A DNA stretch of 7,846 nucleotides, from positions 1 to 7,846 of the forward strand of contig JAIRTI010000090.1 of NCBI GenBank assembly GCA_031255035.1, read 5' to 3'. Below, piece after piece: positions 1 to 5,933 of the stretch. A model generated the notes under the pieces. That model was not told where the DNA came from and did no database searches. It was given only the letters and a program-made list of their open reading frames with translations. A program made the position numbers and the translations under genes. The DNA comes from Desulfovibrio sp. GTDB taxonomy: Bacteria; Desulfobacterota; Desulfovibrionia; Desulfovibrionales; Desulfovibrionaceae. Each line of letters opens with the position of its first letter. Positions within the stretch are counted from its first letter, which is position 1.

Positions 1-256
1 GCTCAAAATCCGTTTTGGCGTAGGCGATGCGCGTCCGTGACATGTGCATGGGTTCGGGAAACAGCTTTTCCGACCTGAGATGCGTCTGCGGCTCCATGAT
101 CTGGTCATGCGCGTACATCGCAAAGGTATCGCGAAAGGCGAGCATGTCGCGCTTGTAGCCCGTGGTGTTCACGTTCGCCAAATTGTTGGCTATGCTGTTC
201 ATGCGGTGTTCGTTGGACAAAGCCCCGAACAACGCGCTGTACATGGAGTTTTGCAT
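1..256 (-). CDS. flgF: Flagellar basal-body rod protein FlgF, N-terminal part (runs off left edge)
   Basis: Only the first 85 codons are in the window. The product begins MQNSMYSALFGALSNE and contains ANNLANVNTTGYKR at about residues 24-37. This is the N-terminal signature of the flagellar rod/hook family (FlgB, FlgC, FlgF, FlgG, FlgE), whose N-terminal helix packs in the axial structure. The opening residues and the way the motif is followed by a divergent stretch fit FlgF, a proximal rod subunit exported by the flagellar type III apparatus, better than FlgG; that choice is from memory of the family. The ATG at 256-254 is supported by GGGAGG at 261-266, four bases upstream. A sigma-54-like promoter lies at 316-331. 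Further flagellar genes such as flgG probably follow outside the window. Family assignment is firm; FlgF versus a close paralogue is less so. Confidence 0.85.
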   Translation of the reverse strand, partial: MQNSMYSALFGALSNEHRMNSIANNLANVNTTGYKRDMLAFRDTFAMYAHDQIMEPQTHLRSEKLFPEPMHMSRTRIAYAKTDFE

Positions 257-260
257 GGTT

Positions 261-266
261 CCTCCC
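261..266 (-). promoter_or_regulatory. Ribosome binding site of flgF
   Basis: GGGAGG on the minus strand ends four bases before the ATG at 256-254. It is a near-ideal Shine-Dalgarno sequence and fixes the flgF start. Confidence 0.8.
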
Positions 267-315
267 ATATGCGCCGGCTGGCGGCCCCAAAGACCTTTTG
301 CCGGCGCCATGAGAA

Positions 316-331
316 TGCAAGTTTGGGTCCA
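316..331 (-). promoter_or_regulatory. Predicted sigma-54 (RpoN) promoter for flgF
   Basis: Minus-strand sequence TGGACCCAAACTTGCA matches the sigma-54 consensus TGGCACG-N4-TTGCA. The invariant GG (-24) and GC (-12) are present with the correct 10-base gap, and the -12 element TTGCA is perfect. Transcription would start near position 305, giving a leader of about 50 nt before the flgF ATG. The DNA upstream (about 332-395) is AT-rich. Sigma-54 control of middle flagellar genes is established in many proteobacteria. No activator site was identified. Confidence 0.65.
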
Positions 332-454
332 TAGAAAATATTATCCTTAAAATCACATAGATAACTAAAACAAAAAAACCGAAGCGCCAAAATATCGGCG
401 GCAACGGCAAAAGGTTCCGTGGGAATGGATGGGGCCGCAAAAAGGCTCATAATG

Positions 455-465
455 AGAATTGCTGG
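455..465 (+). repeat. Extra copy of the repeat-terminal 11-mer AGAATTGCTGG
   Basis: AGAATTGCTGG occurs here and again in the same orientation at 714-724, the ubiX-proximal end of the left structured repeat. It occurs inverted at 7653-7663, the gene-proximal end of the right repeat. The copy here lies on the far side of the left element, about 260 bp from the matching end. It may be a remnant of another repeat copy or part of the element's boundary. It is short, so chance cannot be excluded. Confidence 0.45.
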
Positions 466-518
466 TATCCCTCTCTGGCCCTTCATTCGCCAACTGTGAA
501 AGGCAATGCCTCCGGCGG

Positions 519-728
519 CCGGGGCGCTGCCCCGGACCCCGCCGGGGGAAATGATTTCCCCCGGACCCCCTCAGTTTGGGTTCTGACTGCGCACAGCAAC
601 AGGGCAGTACTTCAGTCACCAAATCGCCGGGTCCAGGTACGGAACTGGGGCCGGCAAGGCCCTGGCGGGTGTGGGCAGAGCCCACATGCGATCAAATTGG
701 CTTCATCAAAATCAGAATTGCTGGAGGG
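519..728 (-). repeat. Structured GC-rich intergenic repeat, left copy
   Basis: This block matches the reverse complement of 7649-7846 along its whole length, apart from a ~12-base extra segment (about 638-649) and a divergent core (about 583-616). Read on the minus strand (3' of ubiX), it holds in order: hairpin TGTGGGC/GCCCACA (670-686); paired CCAGG and CCTGG (661-665 with 633-637); a long stem formed by 613-623 and 575-589; a near-perfect palindrome of 23 bases (542-564); and hairpin CCGGGGC/GCCCCGG (519-535). It starts 24 bp after the ubiX stop. No T-tract follows the hairpins, so a classical Rho-independent terminator is not supported. The flank at 508-520 (GCCTCCGGCGGCC) may belong to the element; its mate would lie beyond the window. 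No ORF in it looks real. Confidence 0.85.
575..623 (-). other. Conserved long stem inside the left repeat
   Basis: TGACTG (584-589) pairs with CAGTCA (613-618), and TTTGG (575-579) pairs with CCAAA (619-623) across a 4-base bulge, leaving a 23-base loop. The equivalent stem in the right copy (7742-7790) has different bases but also pairs, which argues that the fold is conserved. The loop sequence differs between copies. Function is unknown. Confidence 0.6.
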
Positions 729-752
729 ATACACACAACTGGCGGCGCTTCC

Positions 753-1328
753 TCAGGTTTTGCCCTGATCCAGACCCTGCCAGCGCGGGATGCCGTCATG
801 GATGACGCCCATGCTGTCGAGAATGCGCCCGGCCATCATGCCCGTCAGGTCATCCACCGTTCGCGGGTGATGATAGAAGGCCGGACAGGCCGGGACGATG
901 CGCACGCCGAGCCGCGCGAGCTTGAGCATGTTTTCGAGATGTATCGCGCTGAGCGGCGTCTCCCGGACGGCCAGAACCAGGCGGCGGCCTTCCTTGATCG
1001 TCACGTCCGCGGCCCGGCACAACAGATTGTCCGCCAGCCCGCAGGCGATCGCGGCAAGGCTCTTCATGCTGCACGGCGCCACGACCATGGCGTCGCGGCA
1101 AAATGAGCCGCCGGCTATGGCCGCGCCCATGTCGTCGTTGGCATAAAGCGCGTCCACCAGGGGCATGATCTCGGCCCGGCCGGCGGAGCACTCGTGTTCG
1201 AGTATCCGCCAGCCGCACTCGCTGACGACCGCGTGTATTTCGTGCCCGCCAAGCGCGCGCAGGCGGCGCAGGACTTCAAGGGCATAGATCGCGCCGCTGG
1301 CGCCGCTGATTCCGATGACTATGCGCAT
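753..1328 (-). CDS. ubiX: Flavin prenyltransferase UbiX/Pad1 family
   Basis: The 191-residue product has the usual UbiX length (E. coli about 189). It opens with the flavin-binding loop GISGASG (residues 6-12). It also has PCSMKSLAAIACG (85-97), RAADVTIKEGR (105-115), VRETPLSAIHLENML (121-135) and PAFYHHP (149-155), all family signatures. R122, E123, Y152 and R168 line up with active-site residues known from Pseudomonas UbiX. The enzyme joins dimethylallyl phosphate to FMN, making the prenyl-FMN cofactor of UbiD-type decarboxylases. In a menaquinone-using anaerobe this may serve the futalosine route, which is inference; no UbiD gene is in the window. I chose the ATG at 1328-1326 because AGGAA at 1335-1339 lies six bases upstream. 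An in-frame TTG at 1334 would sit directly against that site. It lies 119 bp after the RND permease on the same strand and may be co-transcribed. Confidence 0.9.
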   Translation of the reverse strand: MRIVIGISGASGAIYALEVLRRLRALGGHEIHAVVSECGWRILEHECSAGRAEIMPLVDALYANDDMGAAIAGGSFCRDAMVVAPCSMKSLAAIACGLADNLLCRAADVTIKEGRRLVLAVRETPLSAIHLENMLKLARLGVRIVPACPAFYHHPRTVDDLTGMMAGRILDSMGVIHDGIPRWQGLDQGKT

Positions 1329-1389
1329 GGGCAATTCCTGAAGGCTTTAAGCCCGCGCCTCGGGCCGTTCACGGCGGACTCCCGGCCGC

Positions 1390-1407
1390 CGCCGCCGGAC
1401 GGCGGCG
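1390..1407 (-). other. Strong GC hairpin between the RND permease and ubiX
   Basis: The 8-bp arms CGCCGCCG (1390-1397) and CGGCGGCG (1400-1407) pair across a two-base gap in the 119-bp spacer between the permease and ubiX. There is no T-run after it in either direction. It could slow transcription or protect the upstream message, or just reflect GC-rich simple sequence. Confidence 0.4.
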
Positions 1408-1410
1408 CGG

Positions 1411-1436
1411 AGAAAGGCGGGCTTGCCGGGCGCCCG
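1411..1436 (-). terminator. Weak candidate terminator or attenuator after the RND permease
   Basis: On the minus strand GCCCG complementarity (1432-1436 with CGGGC at 1418-1422) makes a 5-bp stem with a 9-base loop, followed by CCTTTCT (1411-1417). It lies 12 bases after the permease stop codon. The stem is short and the T-tract interrupted, so at most partial termination before ubiX is suggested. Confidence 0.25.
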
Positions 1437-1447
1437 TGGCGACCGGC

Positions 1448-4400
1448 CTATGCGGCGACGCGTTTTTTGCTTCTTCTCGCGAACAGGCGGGTCACCAGCA
1501 CGAAAAAGACCGGGGTATAGAAAATGCCGAGGCTTGTGGCGGTTATGACGCCGAACACCACGGCCGTGCCCAGGGCGTTTTGCCCGCCGGAACCAGCGCC
1601 GCTGCTGATGGCCAGGGGAATAACGCCCAGAACAAAGCACAGCGAGGTCATGATAATGGGCCGCAAGCGCATGCGCACCGCGTGTACGGTGGCTTCAACC
1701 AGATCCTGCCCTTCCTGGTGCAGATCCTTGGCGAATTCGACAATCAGAATGGAGTTTTTGGCTGAAAGGCCGACGACCGTCAAAAAACCGATCTGGAAAT
1801 AGATGTCGTTGCTCATATCGCGAAGCCACACGCCCGCAAGGGCGCCGACAACGCCCAGGGGCGCCACCAGCAGCACCGAAAGCGGGATGGTCCAGCTTTC
1901 GTAGAGGGCCGCCAGGCACAGGAAGACCACCACCAGCGAAACGGTGTAGAGCATGGGGGCTTGCGCGCCGGTCAGCTTTTCCTGGTGGGAGATGCTGGTC
2001 CAGGCATAACCGAAGCCCGAAGGCAGATCCTCCGCGATTTCTTCCATGGCCTGCATGGCCTGGCCCGAGCTGAACCCGTACTGGGCCTCGCCGAGGATCT
2101 CGACGGCCGGCTGGCCCTGATAGCGTTCAAGCCGGGGTGAGCCGTAGGTCGAGTGCATGCTCAGAAAGGAAGAAAAGGGAACCATATCGCCCTTGCCGTT
2201 GCGCACGTAATAGCGGCTGAAATCGCTCGCCTGCATGCGGAACGGAGCGTCCGCCTGAAGGAAGACCCGCTTGGTCCGGCCCTTGTCCGTGAAGTCGTTG
2301 ACGTAAAAACCGCCCCAGTACGCCGCGATGGAGGTGTTGATCTCGCCCTTGCGCAGGCTTTGCGCCCCGGCCTTGGCCAGATCGATTTCCAGCTCGTACT
2401 GCTCCACGTCTTCCAGGCCGTTGTGGCGCACGTTGCGCAGGGCCGGGTGCTGTCTGGCTTTTTGCAGCACGAAATTGCGCGCTTCCATCAGGGCCTCGTG
2501 CCCCATGCCGGCCCGGTCGATGATTTCAAAGTCGAAACCGGTGGCGCTGCCAAGCTCCATGACGGCCGGGGGAAAAAAGGCGTACACGTTGGCTTCGGGC
2601 ATTCCCGCGAAACGGCCCCAGGCGCGGGTCATAAGGGCCTGCACCCTGTGGGCCTTGTCCTTGCGCTCACTCAAGGGTTTGAGCTTGACAAAGGCCAGGC
2701 CGCCGTTCTGCCCGGAACCGCTGAAGCTGAAGCCGACCACGGTCATGACGCTGACCACCGACTCCTGCTCGCCTTCCAGGAAATGCTCGCGCACCTCATC
2801 CATAACGGCCTGTGTGCGCTCAAAGGTGGCCCCGGCGGGCAGCAGCACGTTGACGAACAGCACGCTCTGATCTTCTTCCGGCAGAAAGGCCGAAGGCAGT
2901 CTGTTGAAGAGCAGCCCGATGAGGCACAGACACATGACGAAAATCGCCAGCCAGCGGTGCGGCTTCACGATAAGCTTGCCGACCTTGTTCTGGTAGCGTC
3001 TGGTCAGCCTGTCAAACCACCGGTTGAAGCGGCCGAAAAAACCCTCGGAGGCGTGGTGCACCTCATCAGGAAGCATGGTGGCGCACAAGGCCGGCGTCAG
3101 CACAATGGCCACGATGACCGACAAAGTCATGGCCGTAACGATGGTGATGGAGAACTGCCGGTAAATGACCCCGGACGAACCGCCCATGAAGGCCATGGGG
3201 ATGAACACCGCCGAAATGACCAGGGCCACGCCCACCAGAGCGCCGGTGATCTGGTCCATGGATTTTTTGGCGGCTTCGCGCGGCTTCAGATGCTCCTCGC
3301 GCATCAGCCGCTCCACGTTTTCGACCACCACGATGGCGTCGTCGACCAGAAGCCCGATAGCCAGAACAATGCCGAACATTGTCAGAGTATTGATGGTAAA
3401 GCCCGCCAGGTGCAGCACGCCGAAGGTGCCAAGCAGCACCACCGGGATGGCGATGGTCGGGATAAGCGTGGCCCGGAAGCTCTGCATGAACAGGAACATG
3501 ATCATGAACACCAGAACCACGGCTTCGATCAGGGTTCTGAACACGGAGTTGATGGATTCCCGCACGACCGGGGCCGTATCGTAGGCGTAGCTGTACTTGA
3601 GCCCCTGGGGAAAATACTGGGACAGCATTTCCATTTCGGCCTTGACGCGGTCGGCCGTATCCAGAGCGTTGGCCCCGGAGGCCAGTTTGATGGCAAGGCC
3701 GGCCGAAGGGTGGCCGTTGAAAAGGCCGATGGCGTTGAAGCGCTCGTTGTTCATCTCAATGCGGGCGATGTCTTTTAAATACAGAGCCGCGCCGTCCTCA
3801 AGGGTCCGGATGAAGATATTTTCGAACTGGCTGGTGGTCTCAAGGCGCGAGGCGGCGTTGATGGTGACGTTGATCTCCTGGCCGTCCAGGGCGGGCCCGG
3901 CGCCGACCTGTCCGCCGGTTACCTGCTCGTTCTGCTCGCGAATGGCGGCGATGATGTCCGACGGGTTGAGCCTGAACTGCTCCATCTTTTCCGGGTCCAT
4001 CCAGACGCGCATGGAATACTGCGCCCCGAAGACCGTGCTCTCGCCCACGCCCGTCAGGCGGCTTATGGGATCCTGCACGTATGAGGAAATATAGTCGCCG
4101 ATGTCGCTGTTCTCCATGCTGCCGTCGTCGGAATACAGAGAGATGACGTTCAGATAGTTGCGCACGGATTTGAGCACCGAAATGCCCTGGCGCTGCACAA
4201 CCTCGGGGAGCATGGGCGTGGCCAGTTGCAGCTTGTTCTGCACCTGCACCTGGGCGATATCGATGTTGGTGCCGGCTTCAAAGGCGAAGTTGATTTCGCA
4301 CTGGCCCGAGGAATCGCTGTTGGCATACATGTACATGAGGTTATCGATGCCTTTCATCTGCTGTTCGATAACCTGCGTGACCGACTCTTCAACGGTTTTT

Positions 4401-4561
4401 GCGGACGCCCCCGGATAATAGGCGCGGATGGCGACTTCCGGCGCGGCGATGCTCGGATATTGGGCCACGGGGAGCGTACCCAGGGCGAAGGCGCCGCCCA
4501 GCATCATCAGGATGGCGACAACCCAGGCGAAAATCGGGCGATCAATAAAAAAATGAGCCAT
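1448..4561 (-). CDS. acrB: RND multidrug efflux permease, AcrB/MexB (HAE1) family
   Basis: The 1037-residue product is full length for the family (E. coli AcrB 1049). It is the inner-membrane, proton-driven pump of a tripartite efflux system, working as a trimer that takes drugs from the periplasm or outer leaflet. It starts MAHFFIDRPIFAWVVAI, the typical first transmembrane helix. The proton-relay residues are present: D407 and D408 in GLLVDDAIVVVENVER, K935 in GLSAKNSILIVEF, R965 in RMRLRP and T972. The second half repeats the first, as expected. SATGFDFEIID (672-682) and the glycine-rich switch-loop region GFSFSGSGQNGG (610-621) are the closest look-alikes to AcrB. GAGSGGQNALGT (988-999) marks the C-terminal membrane bundle. 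The ATG has GAGG at 4567-4570 five bases upstream, inside the end of the adaptor gene, so translation is probably coupled. The symbol is a family name; true orthology and substrates are unknown. No frameshift or missing key residue was seen. Confidence 0.95.
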   Translation of the reverse strand: MAHFFIDRPIFAWVVAILMMLGGAFALGTLPVAQYPSIAAPEVAIRAYYPGASAKTVEESVTQVIEQQMKGIDNLMYMYANSDSSGQCEINFAFEAGTNIDIAQVQVQNKLQLATPMLPEVVQRQGISVLKSVRNYLNVISLYSDDGSMENSDIGDYISSYVQDPISRLTGVGESTVFGAQYSMRVWMDPEKMEQFRLNPSDIIAAIREQNEQVTGGQVGAGPALDGQEINVTINAASRLETTSQFENIFIRTLEDGAALYLKDIARIEMNNERFNAIGLFNGHPSAGLAIKLASGANALDTADRVKAEMEMLSQYFPQGLKYSYAYDTAPVVRESINSVFRTLIEAVVLVFMIMFLFMQSFRATLIPTIAIPVVLLGTFGVLHLAGFTINTLTMFGIVLAIGLLVDDAIVVVENVERLMREEHLKPREAAKKSMDQITGALVGVALVISAVFIPMAFMGGSSGVIYRQFSITIVTAMTLSVIVAIVLTPALCATMLPDEVHHASEGFFGRFNRWFDRLTRRYQNKVGKLIVKPHRWLAIFVMCLCLIGLLFNRLPSAFLPEEDQSVLFVNVLLPAGATFERTQAVMDEVREHFLEGEQESVVSVMTVVGFSFSGSGQNGGLAFVKLKPLSERKDKAHRVQALMTRAWGRFAGMPEANVYAFFPPAVMELGSATGFDFEIIDRAGMGHEALMEARNFVLQKARQHPALRNVRHNGLEDVEQYELEIDLAKAGAQSLRKGEINTSIAAYWGGFYVNDFTDKGRTKRVFLQADAPFRMQASDFSRYYVRNGKGDMVPFSSFLSMHSTYGSPRLERYQGQPAVEILGEAQYGFSSGQAMQAMEEIAEDLPSGFGYAWTSISHQEKLTGAQAPMLYTVSLVVVFLCLAALYESWTIPLSVLLVAPLGVVGALAGVWLRDMSNDIYFQIGFLTVVGLSAKNSILIVEFAKDLHQEGQDLVEATVHAVRMRLRPIIMTSLCFVLGVIPLAISSGAGSGGQNALGTAVVFGVITATSLGIFYTPVFFVLVTRLFARRSKKRVAA

Positions 4562-4563
4562 GC

Positions 4564-5823
4564 CTACCTCACGGGCACGGCATGGGCGCGCCCGGCGTTC
4601 ATGATTGCGGTCGATTCAGGAGTGATGCGCGAGAGGGCGATGCCCGAGACAACGGCGCCCGGACGCGTCTTCAGGTGGCCTTCAATCATGACCTTGTCGC
4701 CGGGGGCGAGGCCCGAGGAAAGAAGCCAGCGGTTGCCTACATTGCGCTGGATGACGACCGGCCGCCGCGCCACCTTGAAGGTGTCCCGGCCGACGCCGCC
4801 CTCGTCCTTGTCCAGCACGTACACATAAGGGTTGCCATTGGCGTCGCGCAGCACCGCCCGCTGGGGCACGAGGACCGCGCTTTCAACTATGCCCTCCTCA
4901 ATAACGGCGCGCACGTACATGCCGGGCAAAAGGATATTGTCGGGGTTGGGGAATTTCGCCCGGATATTGACCACGCCCGTTCCTTTCTCAATGGTCACGT
5001 CGGCGAAAAGCAGATCGCCCTCAATCCAGGCCGTGGTACCATCGGCGTTTCGCCCGCCGGTATACGGCGTGCCGTCCTCAAGCCAGAGCCTGACCTTGGC
5101 GGCGTCCGCTCCGGCCGGCGACATGTCGCCGCCCTGCGCCAGCGAACGGCGCAGGCGCAGCAGTTCGGTGCTGGACTGGGTGATGTCGACGTACACGGTG
5201 TCCATATGCTGGATGGTGACCAGCGGCTGCGGCTGGTTCGCCGTGACCAGGGCCCCGGGCGTCACGTAGGAACGGCTGATGCGGCCGCTCACCGGCGCCA
5301 GCACCTTGGTATAGCCGAGGTTGATGGTCGCCCGCTCAAGCTCCTTTCTGGCGGCCTCCACCGAGGCCTGGGCCTGGATGTACCCGGAAACCGCGTCATC
5401 GTGCTCCTGCATGCTGACGGCGTTGCTTTTGATGATCTTGCTGTAGCGTTCGGCCAGAAGGCGCGTCGCATTTTCGGTGGCTTCGGCCCTGGCGAGATTG
5501 GCCTTGGCGCTCTTGTGCGCGGCCTCAAAAAGCGCCGGGTCGATCCGGTACAGCATCTGGCCGGCCTCAACGTCGGCCCCTTCCTCAAAAAGCCGCTCCC
5601 GGATGATGCCGCTGACCTGGGGCCGAACTTCGGAGGTCATGAACGCGGAAACGCGACCGGGAAGGTCCGTGGTCAAAACAAGCTTTTCACCGTCAACAAC
5701 CGAGTAGCGGACGGCCGGAGGCGCACCCGGAGGAGCGGCCGCCGGCTCGCACCCGGAAAGGGACGCCGGAAGAAAAAGCCAAAAAACGAAAATCCATATA
5801 TGCCGCAGTAAACGCCTGCTCAT
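4564..5823 (-). CDS. acrA: RND efflux periplasmic adaptor lipoprotein, AcrA/MexA family
   Basis: The 419-residue product is the membrane-fusion protein linking the RND permease to an outer-membrane channel. It starts with a basic n-region and a tryptophan/phenylalanine-rich hydrophobic core, ending in the lipobox LSGC, so Cys25 should be lipidated. Glu at +2 does not signal inner-membrane retention by the E. coli Asp+2 rule. Next come a proline/alanine-rich linker; the first lipoyl half around 54-96 (VRPQVSGII, VEAGQMLYRIDP); an alpha-hairpin around 98-170; the second lipoyl half (APVSGRIS at 176-183, VTPGALVT); and beta-barrel and membrane-proximal parts to about 390 (LLPGMYVRA, VLVPQRAV, GLAPGDKV). 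The ATG at 5823-5821 is chosen because GAGG (5830-5833) is six bases upstream and the signal peptide then begins correctly. Starts at 5835 and 5901 would add up to 26 polar residues before it. It is the first gene of the efflux operon. The symbol is family-level. Confidence 0.93.
   Translation of the reverse strand: MSRRLLRHIWIFVFWLFLPASLSGCEPAAAPPGAPPAVRYSVVDGEKLVLTTDLPGRVSAFMTSEVRPQVSGIIRERLFEEGADVEAGQMLYRIDPALFEAAHKSAKANLARAEATENATRLLAERYSKIIKSNAVSMQEHDDAVSGYIQAQASVEAARKELERATINLGYTKVLAPVSGRISRSYVTPGALVTANQPQPLVTIQHMDTVYVDITQSSTELLRLRRSLAQGGDMSPAGADAAKVRLWLEDGTPYTGGRNADGTTAWIEGDLLFADVTIEKGTGVVNIRAKFPNPDNILLPGMYVRAVIEEGIVESAVLVPQRAVLRDANGNPYVYVLDKDEGGVGRDTFKVARRPVVIQRNVGNRWLLSSGLAPGDKVMIEGHLKTRPGAVVSGIALSRITPESTAIMNAGRAHAVPVR
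4567..4570 (-). promoter_or_regulatory. Ribosome binding site of the RND permease, inside the adaptor's 3' end
   Basis: GAGG on the minus strand overlaps the last codons of the adaptor gene and sits five bases before the permease ATG (4561-4559). With only two bases between the adaptor stop and this ATG, the two genes are almost certainly one transcript with coupled translation. Confidence 0.7.
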
Positions 5824-5829
5824 TCCATA

Positions 5830-5833
5830 CCTC
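5830..5833 (-). promoter_or_regulatory. Ribosome binding site deciding the adaptor start
   Basis: GAGG six bases upstream of the ATG at 5823-5821 favours that codon over the in-frame ATG at 5835, whose only upstream purine run is GGGA with a spacing of about four bases. Confidence 0.6.
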
Positions 5834-5884
5834 ATAATTCCCGGTTGTGGCTGTTGCCTGAAGACGGCAAGAAAATATCTGTGG

Positions 5885-5913
5885 TAGACAATGCTTAACA
5901 TCTCAGCTATGAA
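5885..5913 (+). promoter_or_regulatory. Candidate sigma-70 promoter for the polyferredoxin gene
   Basis: TAGACA (5885-5890; five of six to TTGACA) and TATGAA (5908-5913; four of six to TATAAT) are separated by an ideal 17 bp. Transcription would start near 5920, leaving a leader of only about 14 nt before the ATG at 5934. It lies in the 110-bp divergent region shared with the efflux operon. No equally convincing minus-strand promoter was seen there. Confidence 0.45.
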
Positions 5914-5928
5914 ATGTATACCCTTTCA
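5910..5928. promoter_or_regulatory. Imperfect palindrome TGAAA-N9-TTTCA, possible operator
   Basis: TGAAATGTATACCCTTTCA has 5-bp inverted arms around a centre containing GTATAC. It overlaps the predicted -10 element and start point of the polyferredoxin promoter. It lies upstream of the divergent efflux operon, so a bound regulator could affect both. No regulator gene is in the window. AT-rich arms of this size arise by chance fairly often. Confidence 0.3.
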
Positions 5929-5933
5929 AAAAT

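Noticed and set aside
519..564. The GC-rich hairpins as a classical Rho-independent terminator or a CRISPR unit
   Set aside because: There is no T-tract after any stem on either strand, and there are no regularly spaced repeats with unique spacers. They fit better as parts of one larger repeated element.
496..1106. Plus-strand open frames running through the left repeat into ubiX
   Set aside because: They combine repeat sequence with antisense ubiX and show no start signal or family resemblance.
1329..1334. TTG at 1334 as the ubiX start, adding two residues
   Set aside because: AGGAA at 1335-1339 would directly abut this codon, while it has proper spacing to the ATG at 1328-1326.
2153..3778. 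A 541-codon open frame on the plus strand opposite the RND permease
   Set aside because: It is antisense to a full-length AcrB-type gene with all key residues. Its product is rich in His, Gln, Gly and Arg with no recognisable domain. This is a typical shadow frame in GC-rich DNA.
4582..5811. A 409-codon open frame on the plus strand opposite the adaptor
   Set aside because: It mirrors the codon pattern of the adaptor gene, has no ribosome binding site that I can see, and has no domain or membrane signature.
5824..5901. Longer adaptor starts at 5901 or 5835
   Set aside because: They put up to 26 polar residues before a normal lipoprotein signal peptide, and their ribosome binding sites are poorer.
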